Program-made: the position numbers and the translations under genes | The notes under the pieces: generated by a model | The model's database searches: none | Seen by the model: only the letters and a program-made list of their open reading frames with translations | Told to the model about the DNA's origin: nothing | NCBI RefSeq assembly: GCF_020497125.1 | Contig: NC_059075.1 | Span: 35,438,003 to 35,502,002, forward strand | Source of the DNA: Mauremys mutica | Lineage: Eukaryota; Chordata; Testudines; Geoemydidae | Reading direction: 5' to 3' | Length of the DNA stretch: 64,000 bases | Part shown: positions 36,270 to 48,814 of the stretch, piece after piece | Layout: every line of letters begins with the position of its first letter | Position numbering within the stretch: the stretch's first letter is position 1

Positions 36270-37060
36270 CTTTCCTACTTCCTGGCCTGGTACTCAGTCC
36301 ACAGGAACACAGCTGTTCCCAATATAACCTTCAAACACCATCTACCTGCCCTTCCAGATGCCCTCTCCCTATTCTCACACACACTTTCCTTTGATGCCTT
36401 CCCCCCACTCTTTCCATTGATACCCTCTTCCAGTACCCCATGGGTCCCTCCCCCTGCAAAATGGGAGTGTTGGATGGTCACTCAATCTTCAGTAGTGGGT
36501 TGGAGGTTACCAGATACTATGGAATTCCAAATTCTAAGGTGGGTCAGGAAGTGCTGGTGGGATAGGAAGTGGCCTAATTCCAACCATAACTAGAGGACTT
36601 TGACAGTGTTAGACAAATGATATTTTGGATAAATATTGACCCTTCCATCCAACAACCTCAAAGTAGTTTATACCCATTAATAAACTAGCTGTTCAGTTTC
36701 ATGTAAGACTGGAATCATCACTTCCATTTTGCAGATGGGGGAAACTGAAGCACAAAAGGAATTATTGGTCTGCTACTTTGACTTCATGACTGCACTGAAC
36801 TCATGCGGACTTTATGGGAGTTAAGAGTGATGGGTATCTCACTGGAAGAACTTGACATTTTTCAGGATTGTGTCATAAATGAATTGTTTAAAGTCATGGA
36901 GAAAGTCTGTGTGATAGCCAGGGATAGAATTTAAGACTTTTAATCTTATACCTTAACCATCATCAGCATCATCTTGTACCTTAACCACAAAAGCATCATT
37001 TCACTCCAGTGTACATTCCTGAATTCCATTTTCATGAATTCAAAGGATGATGTGCTACTT
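36270..37060. other. unassigned sequence
   Basis: Besides a MIR-like scrap at 36725-36765, nothing recognised. Confidence 0.3.
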
Positions 37061-37061
37061 T

Positions 37062-37866
37062 GAACATAAGAACATAAGAACATAAGAAAGGCCGTACCAG
37101 GTCAGACCAAAGGTCCATCTAGCCCAGTATCTGTCTACCGACAGTGGCCAATGCCAGGTGTCCCTGAGGGAGTGAACCTAACAGGCAATGATCAAGTGAT
37201 CTCTCTCCTGCCATCCATCTCCATCCTCTGACGAACAGAGGCTAGGGACACCATTCTTACCCATCCTGGCTAATAGCCATTTATGGACTTAGCCACCATG
37301 AATTTATCCAGTCCCCTTTTAAACATTGTTATAGTCCTAGCCTTCACAACCTCCTCAGGTAAGGAGTTCCACAAGTTGACTGTGCGCTGCGTGAAGAAGA
37401 ACTTCCTTTTATTTGTTTTAAACCTGCTGCCTATTAATTTCATTTGGTGACCCCTAGTTCTTGTATTATGGGAATAAGTAAATAACTTTTCCTTATCCAC
37501 TTTCTCAACATCACTCATGAATTTATATACCTCTATCATGTCCCCCCTTAGTCTTCTCTTTTCCAAACTGAAGAGTCCTAGCCTCTTTAATCTTTCCTCA
37601 TATGGGACCCTCTCTAAACCCCTAATCATTTTAGTTGCTCTTTTGAACCTTTTCTAGTGCTAGAATATCTTTTTTGAGGTGAGGAGACCACATCTGTACA
37701 CAGTATTCGAGATGTGGGCGTACCATGGATTTATATAAGGGCAATAATATATTCTCAGTCTTATTCTCTATCCCCTTTTTAATGATTCCTAACATCCTGT
37801 TTGCTTTTTTGACCGCCTCTGCACACTGCGTGGACATCTTCAGAGAACTATCCACGATAGTTCTGG
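37062..37866 (-). pseudogene. CR1 LINE ORF2 C-terminus and 3' UTR, antisense
   Basis: This is the best preserved CR1 copy here. On minus, 37631-37903 encodes SSLKMSTQCAEAVKKANRML, LPLYKSMVRPHLEYCVQMWS and [11 protein letters not shown]. After a frameshift near 37630, 37270-37629 gives [34 protein letters not shown] and [18 protein letters not shown]. That is the thumb/C-terminal part of a CR1 reverse transcriptase; the catalytic palm is lost by 5' truncation near 37866. The 3' UTR at 37090-37260 (ggtccatctagcccagtatc on plus) ends in three gaacataa-type repeats at 37062-37089, the CR1 tail. CR1 copies itself through RNA primed at the nicked target and is normally 5'-truncated, as seen. Confidence 0.85.
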
Positions 37867-38944
37867 TGTAAGTTGTTGGTGTAAATGAGAGTTTTAACAC
37901 CATGCGTGGCGAGTGAGCTAAAGTAAAGAATCAAACAGTACAGATAAAAAAAGAAGAAAAACAAATTTTAGATAACTTTAAATAGAAAAGGCAATCCAAC
38001 AGAGACCTACAGACCGCGTGATGTGACTGGCCTGAACACAATCAAACAAGCTTTGGTTCTCAATAAAATTCAAATAATATCTAATACCATTAGCATTGTT
38101 TAAGATTATCACAGTACAAGTTAGCACATGCCTGGTTGGATTAAAGAGAAAGTCAGAAAGCACAAATAAATCCCCATAACTGTGCCATCTGTGTGACAGA
38201 AGTCATTTTAATATATACAATGGATCAATAGAAATTAAGGATAGGCAGAAATTTTTCAGCAAATGAGCCAGTGTGAACCACTGATCAATATTACAAATAA
38301 TTCTAACAAATTTAAAGTCAAAAGCGGATATAGCTTTAAAAAAGACAGACAAAATTAATTCAAGAAAATGCAGTGATAAGTTGTGAGACATTTCACTTAA
38401 GTTATGAAGGGCTTGAGGAGTTGGTCATACAACACAGGAAATTAATACTGGGCAACAAAACAGCTCAGGGGATTTGTGATGGGTTGTAGAATGCTTTTCC
38501 TGTAAATTGTGAGATGAAATCCACCCTTGTCAGTAGTGACTGAACATCATTATCATCTGGTGGCTGTTTGGTGGCCCAATGTGTGTAAACATAATTTGTG
38601 GCTTTCAATTCAGTTCCTAGTGAGTGGATAGGTGCCATTGTCACAACTGGTTAGAAGAAACTTCTGAGGGTTGGAAACTTTTTTCTCTACTCTATTTTGA
38701 GTCAGATACAATATATTTAATCACAACAGAATGTTAGTTCTGACCACACCTGTGCTTGTCATACCCTGCTAGATATTCCTAGCCTACAGGAGAACTGGCA
38801 TGAATTAGAACCTTTTTTGGCAAACTCGTGATTGAAGCCAGGAACTGAGTGGGTCATGAGACTGTATTGTGTTTTCACCCTTAGGCAGGGAAAAGGCACA
38901 TTGGAAGGAACCGGTGGACTAAAAAAGTTTATTTTGCTACTGCC
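37867..38944. other. AT-rich unassigned sequence
   Basis: No recognised gene or repeat. Confidence 0.35.
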
Positions 38945-39223
38945 TGAGCTGGTTGGAAAACTTTTTTTTTAGTTTAGTTTTTTTTCTGGGATTTTTTCTG
39001 GGGGAAAATTAATAAAACATTTTTGTTTTGTTTCAATAACAATAAAAAGATTTCATTTACTTTTTCAGAAACCTGAATTGAAGCAAGCTGACAATATCTT
39101 ATTCAAATGTAAACAAAATATTTTCCTATTCATTTTTTTATTTTGAAATTTCTTGTAAAAAATAAAAAGAATTGAAAATGACATTTCCCCCCCCAAAACT
39201 ATTTTTTTCCAACCAGCCCTCAC
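38945..39223. mobile_element. TIR element of the 'agctggttgg' type
   Basis: gagctggttggaaaact at the left and ttttttccaaccagccctc at the right are inverted ends. The AT-rich interior is like that of 10632-11134 and 30894-31222. Confidence 0.5.
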
Positions 39224-39906
39224 TAGACCCTTTCCGTGGGCAAACAGAGAACTACAGCAATTGGATATCAAATTGTGATTTCCTCTAGCACTTCAGTCAC
39301 TCAAAATGATAAAAGACGGCGAAACAAAGAAAGAGAAGCTTTTAATAGTCATTGTGGACTGATTTTGAAATGATAAAAACTTGTTTGGGATGGTAATCTC
39401 CTTGAATGAAAAACACAGATGACTGGGAACAGATTGTGAACGCCTCACTCGCCTTGGTGAGCATTCACTCACATAAGTAGTCTGACTGGGAAGGGGACTT
39501 CACTCACTTTCTTATCCATGCTTTTTTCTTTTTAAAGCTATGACTGTATCCCAACAACCTTGTACACCTGGAATTGAAACAGGCGTGATTATTTAATGGG
39601 GCATATATTTGTATATATGGCGCTATCTTTCACTATACACATTTCCAACTACAAGCTCTTTCTTTTGTTATCCTACATGTTATGTTTATAGACTATGGTC
39701 TTGAAATAATGTAATACTTTTCAGGTATATTGTGACTTTTATTCTTAAGGCACCAAATGCATCTTTCTTGGTTGATGATAGCAGTGTTTCAGAACTGCCA
39801 TTGCTTAGAGCTTCCATCTGATAAAGCAAGTACTATCTCTTCCCCACCACAACTCTTTACTAGAGATATTTTTTACCCCTTCAAGATTACTATTAAAATG
39901 TAAATG
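39224..39906. other. unassigned sequence
   Basis: Nothing recognised. Confidence 0.35.
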
Positions 39907-40377
39907 GAGTCTGTGATGTGGCATTCCATATGTTTTATAAAAATATGCTTATGAATGTGAATATAATGTAACTAGAATATGCTTTATGCACAAGGTCTCT
40001 TGTAAGGTATCATTACAAAGCTTATACTCTACTGAGTGTGTTCATCCTATTGGTATGCATGTATCATCCTTGTATGTGAAGCCAGAAATATGAAGTATAA
40101 CTCTGCAAAGTGTAACTATGCAAAGTCTGGGCCATTAATGGTGGTTTAGAATTTTGATGGCTCCCATTGACTAGGATAATTGGTTGTAGATGGTTTATTT
40201 ACCTGCACACCTTCCTGTGTAGTGTGAGCCAGCCCATGGGTAATGAAGAATGAGGCATTACAGTGACATGTGACAATGTCACATGATACTGGAATCCACC
40301 TTAAATCTGGTACTTTTCCATTTAGAAGGAGGGGTAGGGACCCAGCGAGACAAAAGATCCCTGCCTTCTGACAAAGC

Positions 40378-40384
40378 TATAAAA
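40378..40384 (+). promoter_or_regulatory. TATA box of the solo LTR
   Basis: TATAAAA followed by a G-rich stretch, about 300 bp before the AATAAA signal of the same LTR. It is the expected polymerase II start region; whether it is still active is unknown. Confidence 0.5.
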
Positions 40385-40677
40385 GGGGAACGAGGGGCAG
40401 AACAAAGGCAGCTACTATTCATGAGAAAACCCCTAGTTTCCACCTAAGATGTCTGCTGAAACAAACAAGGATTGTATCAGGGGAAAGGGTTGGGCCCAGA
40501 TTAAGAAGAAGTATAGTCTGTGAAAGAAGCTTATTGGAACATCCCTGAGGGTGTGATTTTACCTGTGTTCTTAATGTATTAGGCTTATACTTGAATGTTT
40601 TTGCTTTATTTTGCTTGGTGACTTTATTTATTCTGTCTGCTATTACTTGAAACCACTTAAATCCTACTTTTTTTCTT

Positions 40678-40683
40678 AATAAA
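40678..40683 (+). terminator. polyadenylation signal of the solo LTR
   Basis: AATAAA after a T-rich stretch and before a T/G-rich stretch (cacttttgtttatt), the usual arrangement of a cleavage and polyadenylation site. Confidence 0.5.
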
Positions 40684-41225
40684 ATCACTTTTGTTTATTA
40701 TTGAATCCAGAGTAAGTGATTGATACCTGGGGGAGCAAACAGCTGTGCATATCTCTCTATGAGTGATATAGAGGGTGAACAATTTATGAATTTACCCTGT
40801 GTAAGCTTTATACAGAGTAAAAGGGATTTATTGAGAGTTTGGATCCCATTGGGAGCTGGGTGTCTGGGTGCTGGAGGCAGGTAACTTGCTAAGCTGTTTT
40901 CAGTTAAGCCTGCAGCTTTGGGGTTGTGGACCAGACCTGGGTCGTGTTGCAGCAGGTTAGCATATCTGGCTCAACAAGGCAGTGTTCTGGAGTCCCAGAT
41001 GGCAGTGGAAAACAGGCTCAGAGATAGCCTCAGCACATCAGGTGACAGTCCCAAGGTGATCCCTGGGACCGAACCCATCACAGTGGTGTAGTCGAGTAGG
41101 ATCCGTGCATAGCTGATTGCTTTGAGATACTGGTAGTGATTTTAAGTGAGTTGTAAGTGTGCTGACTCGAGCACATCAGATGACAGTCTCAAGGGGTTCT
41201 CTGTGACCGAACCCATCACAGAGTC

Positions 41226-42155
41226 AACTTCAACCTCAGAAATGAGTGGCACTGATGTTATCAGCTCAGTATATGTTGGACTATCATAATAAATAAGGTC
41301 TCATTACTTCCTTCTTTGAACTGTATGTCCAAGATTTTCCAAACAAGAGTCTAAGTGCTCAAGAGTCTAAGAGTCTAACTAGGTGCTCAGCATTTTTGAA
41401 AATGAGGCCAGAGCCTTAAATATAAAATTAAAAACCTACATTTGTATTCCTAGTTTTGGAAAAATCTTGGCCCTTGTAAGTATTGAAAGCCTGTCCTGCA
41501 TGGACCAGATTCATCATTGCTTTGCATCTCATATAGCCATTTACACCTATGCAAATCCAATGTGAAATAGCACCATTCTTTTCTGTTTGCATTTTACACC
41601 CAGCCTGCACAGGTATAAGTGGTTTTTATACAGTCCAATGCAGGGGAGTGTTTGGCACATACCTGTTTAGGTCCTCCTCATATAAAGAAGTTTCTTTGCC
41701 GAGAACTTGTTGGATATTTCTGTAGTTCCTTAAGCCTCTGCACTTCAAACAGAAGCTCTGTAGGCTGAGTGGGGGCTGAAACTACCAAAGAATGTCACAC
41801 ATCAATTTTGCATCCAGCACAGAACAGGAATGAGTAATTGTTAGGTGAGAAGTTGATATAACTTTGCTAGCAGTTCTGAGCAATTTGCAAGATGTTATAC
41901 AAAACTTAGTGGAGGCTTGACTAGGTGTCTTAGAGAAATAGTAATGACTTACAGAGCTTTTCATTTCTAGATCACTGATTTGAATGTATCATATTTTGTC
42001 AGGGCAAGCTATCACTAGCTGATGACTCTTATGTGAGGTATGTGACATTAGCTGGTGGTCTGAATTCAATCCTACTGAACAGGTTATTTAAAATCACCAC
42101 CACAACTGGCACCAGTTGGCATGGTGGTTGATGATCGCAGCAGAGAAACCAAACA
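41226..42155. other. unassigned sequence with a repeated word
   Basis: No family recognised apart from a repeated agagtctaag word at 41346-41378 and SINE-like scraps near 41500-41640 (gaccagattcatcattgc, catttacacctatgcaaat). Confidence 0.35.
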
Positions 42156-42159
42156 CTAA

Positions 42160-43235
42160 GGCTATGTCTACACTTATGTCAGTATAACTTATGTTGTTCA
42201 GGGGTATGAATAAGCCACCCCCCAAGTGATGTAAGTTACACTAACTTAAGTGCCAGTGTGGCCAGAGTTATGTCAGCGGGAGAGCTCACTCTCGCAGGGG
42301 CTGGAGTAATTAGGCTTAGGGCTTGGCTACACTTGAGAGTTGCAGCGCTGGGAGTTACAGCGCTGGTCGTACAGCTGTGTAGGGAAAGCGCTGGTGTGTG
42401 GCCACACTCACAGCTACCAGCACTGCAGTGTGGCCACATTTGCAGCATTTCCAGCGCTGTTGGGAGTGATGCATTATGGGCAGCTATCCCAGCGTTCAAG
42501 TGGCAGCAACGTGCTTTTCAAAAGAGGGGGGTGGGGTGTAGTGTGACAGGGAGCGGGGGAGAGAGAGAGAGAGTGGATTTTTGTAGCCGACACTGTGTAT
42601 TAGCTCCCTGCCTTGAAAATCAGAAAATTTTCCAAACCCCTTACTCTTAACTGCAAATAGCTTGCAGACCAGATAAGCAGCACGGACTCCCTTTCTCCCC
42701 CCTCCCCGTTTCTCTCATCAAACAAACACTCAACCCCTGTGAATGAGGTAGGCAGGGGGTTATCTCATTTGATTGTTCACAGTCACTTACAGATTGATCA
42801 CAGCAAACAGGAGCTGTGTTTGTTTAGATAAGCAGCTCCGGGAGCTCCGGAGCCCCGAGTTCACAACAAAACAAAGAGAGGCTGCATAAGAAAACAAAAG
42901 AGAATAATTTACTTAAAAGCATTCTGGGATATCTCCTAATATCCTGGAGGCCAATAACAGCGCTGGTGTGTGTCCACACTTGATGAGCAGCGCTGGATCA
43001 CCAGCGCTGCACTCGCTACACCCCAAGCAGACCAGGTGTTCAGCCAGTGCTGCAGCCAGGGAGTTGCAGCGCTGGATGTGCCTTGCAGGTGTGGACAGTT
43101 ACTAATTGCAGCGCTGGAAAGCCTCCACCAGCACTGCAACTCACAAGTGTAGCCAAGCCCTTAGAGTGTCTGCTACAGTGGTGCAGCTGCATCGTGCAGT
43201 TGTGCCGCTGTAAGCACTCTAGTGTAGCCATAGCC
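42160..43235. mobile_element. outer PIF/Harbinger-like element
   Basis: The termini ggctatgtctacactta and tagtgtagccatagcc are inverted, with TAA on both sides (42157-42159 and 43236-43238). Its own sequence is 42160-42315 plus 43164-43235; the rest is the nested element. No transposase frame. Confidence 0.7.
42319..43160. mobile_element. inner PIF/Harbinger-like element
   Basis: The termini gggcttggctacacttgaga and, inverted, gggcttggctacacttgtga agree for more than 30 bases including gttgcagcgctgg. TTA lies on both sides (42316-42318 and 43161-43163). The interior repeats cagcgctgg words and contains gatgcattatgggcagctat. Frames at 42236-42650 and 42936-43239 are by-products of the repeats. 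Confidence 0.8.
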
Positions 43236-43334
43236 TAAGTGGAGATGGACTGTGAAACTACTCTCTCAGCCCTTGAGGTGGTTCCTTTCACAGCAGTGCT
43301 GAGACAGATTTGCAGAGTAGTATGAAGAACACAC

Positions 43335-43728
43335 ATAGATTTTGAGGCCAAAAGAGACCATTCGATTATCTAATCTGATTTACAGTATAACACAGGCTAT
43401 AGAATTTCAGCCAAGTACATTATATTGTGTCCAATAACTTGAGTTTAACAAAAGCCTGTGTTGTAGAAAAGCATCCAATCTTGATTTGAAGACATCAAGA
43501 GGTGGAGAATCTACCACTTCCCTTGATAGTTTCTTCATATGATTAATGAACCCCACTGTTAAAAATGTAAGCCTTACTTCTAATTTGAATTTCTCTGTCC
43601 TTAACCTCCAGCCATTGTTTTTTGTTATGCTTTCTCCATTACATTAAAGGGCCCTTTACTGCCTGGTATTTTCTGCCCATGAAGGTATTTGCATACAGTC
43701 ATCAAATCAAGTTAAACAGAATGAGCAA
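43335..43728 (-). mobile_element. CR1-type LINE 3' fragment, antisense
   Basis: On plus: ttgaggccaaaagagaccat, aatcttgatttgaagacatc and aagaggtggagaatctacca. The same order occurs at 34421-34700 and 59128-59430, so these are three copies of one CR1-like subfamily. Decayed and 5'-truncated. Confidence 0.7.
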
Positions 43729-44990
43729 TGAAGCTAACACTGCAGTTAAGTTTGCCTTTTAGCTGTGCCTGCTTAACCTCTCCACGAGAAATAAAGGAGT
43801 CAGGCACCTCTTATTTGTGGTACTAATCATCCCTTTCAACTCGCTTACAAGTCAAACAAAAACTTCCCCCTGAATTCGGTGAGAGTTGGATCTGCCCCAG
43901 AGTAATTAAGATTTAAACCAATACAAGTTAAAGACTGAATGTACAGATCCCAACAAGGCTAAAAGTACCAAGAAAAGTGTGCTTGCAATCATTTCTACAG
44001 TTTACATAATGATGGATATGAATGCAATAATATTAAAACATTGTAGAAATAAAGGTAAACTACAATTCAAAATCATATATTCTATTCTAGCATTTGATTT
44101 CTGGCTCTGCTAATGTATGTTACTATTCTACATTCAACAGTAAAGGTTTGGATTAATCTGATGCTCTTGGTGAGAGATTACTGAACAAGAAGCTGTTGGA
44201 AAAATGTCGGATTTCCACTGAACTCAGGAAGTTCTTTGGTGTACGTATTACTTTATTTTGCCTCTTATTTTATCTCTTTGCTCTTGCTGTTCAAAGTACA
44301 CTTAGCTTTGTGTTTACTTGTTGCAAATCTTCTAGAAAACAAGTTTATTGGCAAGAAATAATGAATTTTAAATTCATATTGGAAAATCTTAAAGGAATGC
44401 AAGTTTTAAAAAAATCACTAAAGAGATTAATGAACAAAAATATTATTCTCAGGGTTACCTCCTCCAATCAAAGAAGAAAATATCATATGTTCAACATTTA
44501 ATTTTTGTAAAAAACTGAATACTCTAAATAATCTTCTCACAAACAAGCTACCAATGAAAAATTGTTCACGGAAATTATCTGATAAATAATTTTGAATCAT
44601 ATCTCAATGTGAGAATATTGGAAGCTGCTCATGGAGAAATCTCACACACACAAAAAGTGAAATTCACTGAATGACTGAAGTGCTATTAATTTTTTTTATC
44701 AACTTTGGTTGTTGCTTCTCAAAGTAATTGGTCCTATATTACTATCACTCTGTGACAGAAATAGATTACTGATATAATTATTATGTGAATTCCATGAGGC
44801 ACAGATTCTGTGAGTATACTGATACTCTAATGTAGGAAAAGAACAACAGCTTGCTAAGAAGAGTAACCAACTCTGAAAGGTAATTGAGTAGGTTTGGGCA
44901 GGAAATCAAACCCATCACCCAGAATTAGACTAGAGTATTACAGCTCTCAGGAAATTCAACTATTGTGTGCCACAGGCAGAGAACAGGAGG
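43729..44990. other. AT-rich unassigned sequence
   Basis: The plus frame at 44196-44501 (101 codons) has no recognisable domain and is probably chance. Confidence 0.35.
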
Positions 44991-44999
44991 GACAGGTGG

Positions 45000-45235
45000 T
45001 GCACCAATAGCAGAGGCCCCTTCAATGGCAGGGAATTAATTTAGTGAGATAGGCCAGATGAGCAAGTGATCTGCACCCAGTGCTGCAGAGGAAACTGAAC
45101 CACCCTCAAAGTGCCTGTCAATCTGAACTGGGTGAAAATTCCTTCCTGACTCTAACATGGCAATCAGTTTGACCCTGAGCATGTGAGCAAGACCCACCAG
45201 TCAAGCACCTGAGAAGGAAAATTCTTGGTAATACG
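45000..45235 (-). mobile_element. CR1 3' UTR fragment, antisense
   Basis: gggtgaaaattccttcctga and gaccctgagcatgtgagcaa, gacccaccag give the reverse of the CR1 3' UTR also seen in sense at 25020-25110. Confidence 0.6.
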
Positions 45236-46046
45236 TTAGAGCACCAGCCCAACCAGTCCAGCGTCCCATTTCCAGACAGTGCAAACTTATGAAAATTTCA
45301 AAACTAAGTAGTTTTGTCTAAAACTTCTTGTTTTAAAAATGTTAAAATGGAGTATTTCAACAATTTTGAAACTTTTTTCCACTGATGGTGGGTTTCTTTT
45401 CTTGTTGTTGTTTTTGTTTTGTTTTTGAATCAGGAGATTCATCAAAACTGACCCTGTTTGCAAAAAAAAAAAAAAAAGTTAATTGAAATTTTCCAACAAG
45501 GTCTAGAAAAGACATCATTGCTTTGGACCCCATTTTTAAAGTGTAATCCATGACTGTAATACTTGAGTCTAAAAAAATTAAAGAACTATATGTTGGGATG
45601 ACTAAACCAGCTGGGATAAAATAATGAAGTTACCAAACCTTAGTCCAAAACCACACACCAAACTTTTACTGATGATTGCAAAAATTAGTATAACTTTTTA
45701 TTTGTAAAATATTACTTTTCATTTGCACCTACCTGTGCATTGTCTTACAGTAGCCAGAGAAACAGCAGTGCCAAGTTATGGCAAGAATGGCAAATCAGGC
45801 CTGATTGGAAGCAGGAATTAGCAGACATTTTGCGAGAAAACCTGTCCTTGTGAGATATCCGGCTTAATTGGTGTTTTGTGGTTTTGTTTTTTTGTTTTTG
45901 TCTTTTTTTTTCAAATCCAAGTTTTTTTTGATTGTGTCAGAAAAGAATCCAATGTTTTGGGTGTCTGTACAGATTAAACCTCTGAACTTTCTGAGGTGCA
46001 CACATCACTCATATGTCACATTGGAATCAGTTGCTTTTACAAATGT
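45236..46046. other. unassigned sequence with A/T tracts
   Basis: Includes a 16-base A run at 45462-45477 and T-rich stretches near 45880-45930. Nothing coding recognised. Confidence 0.35.
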
Positions 46047-46180
46047 GTACTTGATTCTCATTTACAATAGGACCCCTTTATACTGCCACAGAGATGAAAA
46101 GGGCCTTAGTGAAAATAAGAATGAGGTTTGCACTTGTCTGACAGTGTAAAAGGACCTTAGCGTAAATGAGAATCAGGTTA
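46047..46180. repeat. short foldback repeat
   Basis: ttgattctcatttacaatag with accccttta at the left and aaaggaccttagcgtaaatg with agaatcagg at the right are inverted arms. Same repeat style as 12888-12990. Confidence 0.5.
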
Positions 46181-47890
46181 TGTGTCTCCACAACACTTGG
46201 CTCTTTTCATGCTTCTTCCACTTGTGTGAAGGACCTGATCCAATGCCTTCTGAAGGCAAAGGGGATATTTTCATTAACTTATGAGGGCATTAGATCAGGT
46301 CCAAAGTCTGTTCAGTCCTAGCATGGCTGAAGGAAATTTGCCGTTCACTTTCCTTAATTCACTTTCCACATAGTTCCTGAAATTGAGGATTTCTTTGGCA
46401 TTTTAGTGTGGCCAAGATGATACCTGCAGAACTACATTAGTGTGCGCTGTCTTCCAAATCATTAATACTGAACACGTGTCAAAAACTGGCAGCAAGTTTT
46501 TCAAACATTGCTCTCTCCCTTTTCGCAGTTTGAGGCAATGTGTAATGCTCCCTCAGAAATTACCTCCAGACAAGACCCCAAAGGCCAGATCTGTACAATT
46601 ACAAAGAACAAATATGTTCCAAATTTCTAAAGCTTGCTATATGGAGCATGAAAAGGGTACAAGGATCCTTCCTACCTCCCCCAACCTCTACCCACCTCAT
46701 TCCCCCTCCTTCTCTTCTGCCAGATGATTCCTTTGTTCTGTTCCCTATCTCCTCAAGATTAAAGTGATGATCCCCCTTTGAAAATGATGTCATTTTCTTG
46801 CCTTGGCAGGGAGAGAGTTCATTACAAAGCTGCAGTGTGACTGATGGCTTTGAATAGATATGGGTGGAGAGGAAAAAATGCATTCAGGGAAAGGTATGAA
46901 ACTCAAAAGAGACAGGTTGACAGTTCAGCTGGCAGCAAGAGAGATGGAAAGAATGAGGGAAAATAGTTGTTTGGTGTGAATCTCTCTCTCATATTCTCAT
47001 TTACAGCCATTGAAGAGCTGCTTTTATTTCCTTGATGGTTTCATTTTGAATTGAAGCTATGGATTAGGAATCATTTTAACTATCGCCTTAGAGGTGCCAA
47101 GCACCTCCAAGTATATTATACTATGCAGATCAGTGTGAATACAGATTATTTTCAGTACTAGGGTTTGGAAAATAATTTGCTGTTGAATCGGGTTATCTCT
47201 ACATGCTGATGCTTGGGTCTTGTGGGGACTGATATTTGTAGGATTTGAAGACGCAAAATCAGGTTTGAAAATTATATATCTCCTAAAGTCAATTTAATCT
47301 TAGTGAAAGATTCAGCACTGATGACAGCCCTGACGACCTAATTGTTCTCTTTATTCACAGAATAGATAACACATGGGACATAACCCTGATCTGAAGGACA
47401 ACTGGTAGGGGTGGCAGGGTAATTCCACTGCTGTTACCTTTCAGCCCTTGGTCTCTTTGGGCGATTCTGACAGTTGTTTCTAAGACATGGACTCGGTACT
47501 TAATTTGTGCCATGGCTGAGCCCTGGCACCTCTAGGCTTGGCAGTTCTTAGCCCTGGGCTTGCTGCATCAATTATGAATGCAGAAATATTGCTTGAGACC
47601 CGACACCTCTTTTACTAAAAATTAAGCACCATGATGGACTATTATCTGTAGGGGGATAATCAGTTCATTTCACAGCGGCCAGCAAACAACCATTACATTT
47701 TAGAATCTGACAAGGTTTAATAATAACTGAAGTCCAGCCTCTGATCCTTTTATTCATGTGTATTGAAGCCTAGCACAAGACTAATGTTCCTCTGGGCTCT
47801 AATTTAAGCTGTATTTTGAAGTTTTAAGTGATTCATTGGCCTATTCTGGCCCCTTGTCCAAGGGTGAGTTTTGTCCACTGAACAGCACCT
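46181..47890. other. unassigned sequence
   Basis: No gene or named repeat recognised. Confidence 0.3.
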
Positions 47891-47906
47891 TAATCTATTA
47901 GTGTCA

Positions 47907-48099
47907 AGTATCAGAGGGGTAGCCGTGTTAGTCTGGATCTGTAAAAAGTGACAAAGAGTCGTGTGGCACCTTATAGACTAACAGACGTTTTGGAGCATAA
48001 GCTTTCGTGGGTGCTTGCTCATTTCGTCAGATGCATGACGAAAGCTAATGCTCCAAAACGTCTGTTACTTTATAAGGTGCCACAGGACTCTTTTTTGCT
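47907..48099 (-). mobile_element. Penelope-like hairpin insertion, reverse orientation
   Basis: The unique tail is at the left (agtatcagaggggtagccgt, gttagtctgg). An arm follows at 47954-48008 whose inverted copy is 48038-48092, with four mismatches by eye and a 29-nt loop. The flanks taatctattagtgtca (47891-47906) and taatccattagcttca (48100-48115) look like a decayed 16-bp target duplication. Same arm sequence as 11586-11756. Confidence 0.75.
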
Positions 48100-48115
48100 T
48101 AATCCATTAGCTTCA

Positions 48116-48398
48116 CGGGGATTTACTATGGCGTAAGGTGTTGTTCAGCATGAGCAAGAGTAATAGAATCTGGCTTGTACTTTGTACAATGCTCCGAACA
48201 TTGGACCTTTAGACACTACCACAATAGGAATAGTTCCTGATTTGGAGGATTGCTTAAGCACGTGGACTTCAGAGAAACTTAAACATCTATTTAACTTTAA
48301 ACATGTGTTTTAAGTGCTTTCCTGAAAAAGGGTGCTTTCCTGAACTGGGGCCGTGATGAAGAAGAATAAATAATTTGTTTGAAAAACATCAACATAGT
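48116..48398. other. unassigned sequence
   Basis: Short frames, no family recognised. Confidence 0.3.
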
Positions 48399-48399
48399 C

Positions 48400-48668
48400 A
48401 TAGAACTATTCAGTGAGGATTCTTTTTGCTTATTCATCGAGGTTTTAATAGCCGGAGTTCTAGTCCAGCTCCCTGCCAGAGTGAGATTTTCCTGTACTCT
48501 AAATTTCTATTGTTCAGCCTTGTTTAAAAAACTCCCAGGGGATGGGACTTCTATCACTTCTTTTCATAAAGTATTCCATAGCCTAATAGAGTTGACTGCT
48601 AGGAATTTTTTTCCTGGTATTCTTTTTGTCTCCCTTAATCACATTCTGTTACTCTTAATCATACCCCA
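48400..48668 (-). mobile_element. CR1-type LINE fragment, antisense
   Basis: Plus words gttctagtccagctccctgc, caggggatgggacttctatc and gtattccatagcctaataga follow the antisense CR1 3' order. Decayed. Confidence 0.5.
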
Positions 48669-48814
48669 TCTACTACACTAGGACCCAGATCCTGCCAATA
48701 CTTGCACATAGGTATATGAAGTTAAGCCTGAGTTGTTCCTTTGTAGGATCAAGTTATTTTGCTTCTTTGTTTACAACTTCCACGTAACTGCGGATGGTCT
48801 CTATGAGAGAGGTA

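Larger units (their letters stand above)
39912..41220 (+). mobile_element. solo LTR of an endogenous retrovirus-like element
   Basis: The 1309-bp unit starts tgtgatgtggcattccatat and ends gaacccatcaca, so TG...CA. It is flanked by the perfect 5-bp duplication gagtc (39907-39911 and 41221-41225). TATAAAA is at 40378-40384 and AATAAA at 40678-40683, in promoter-then-polyadenylation order, so U3-R-U5 runs on plus. The region after the polyadenylation signal is long (over 500 bp) and holds an internal duplication: cagcacatcaggtgacagtc ... gaacccatcaca at about 41032-41082 and again at 41171-41220. No gag, pol or env frame is attached, consistent with recombination between two LTRs having removed the interior. 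Confidence 0.8.

Noticed and set aside
36165..36593. 142-codon plus frame
   Set aside because: It starts in a MIR-like fragment; no recognisable domain, splice context or conservation evidence.
39912..41220. Retroviral genes attached to the LTR
   Set aside because: No gag, pol or env similarity in any frame; the single LTR with its target duplication is a solo LTR.
44196..44501. 101-codon plus frame with a hydrophobic N-terminus
   Set aside because: AT-rich, lysine/leucine-rich product typical of chance frames; no family resemblance.
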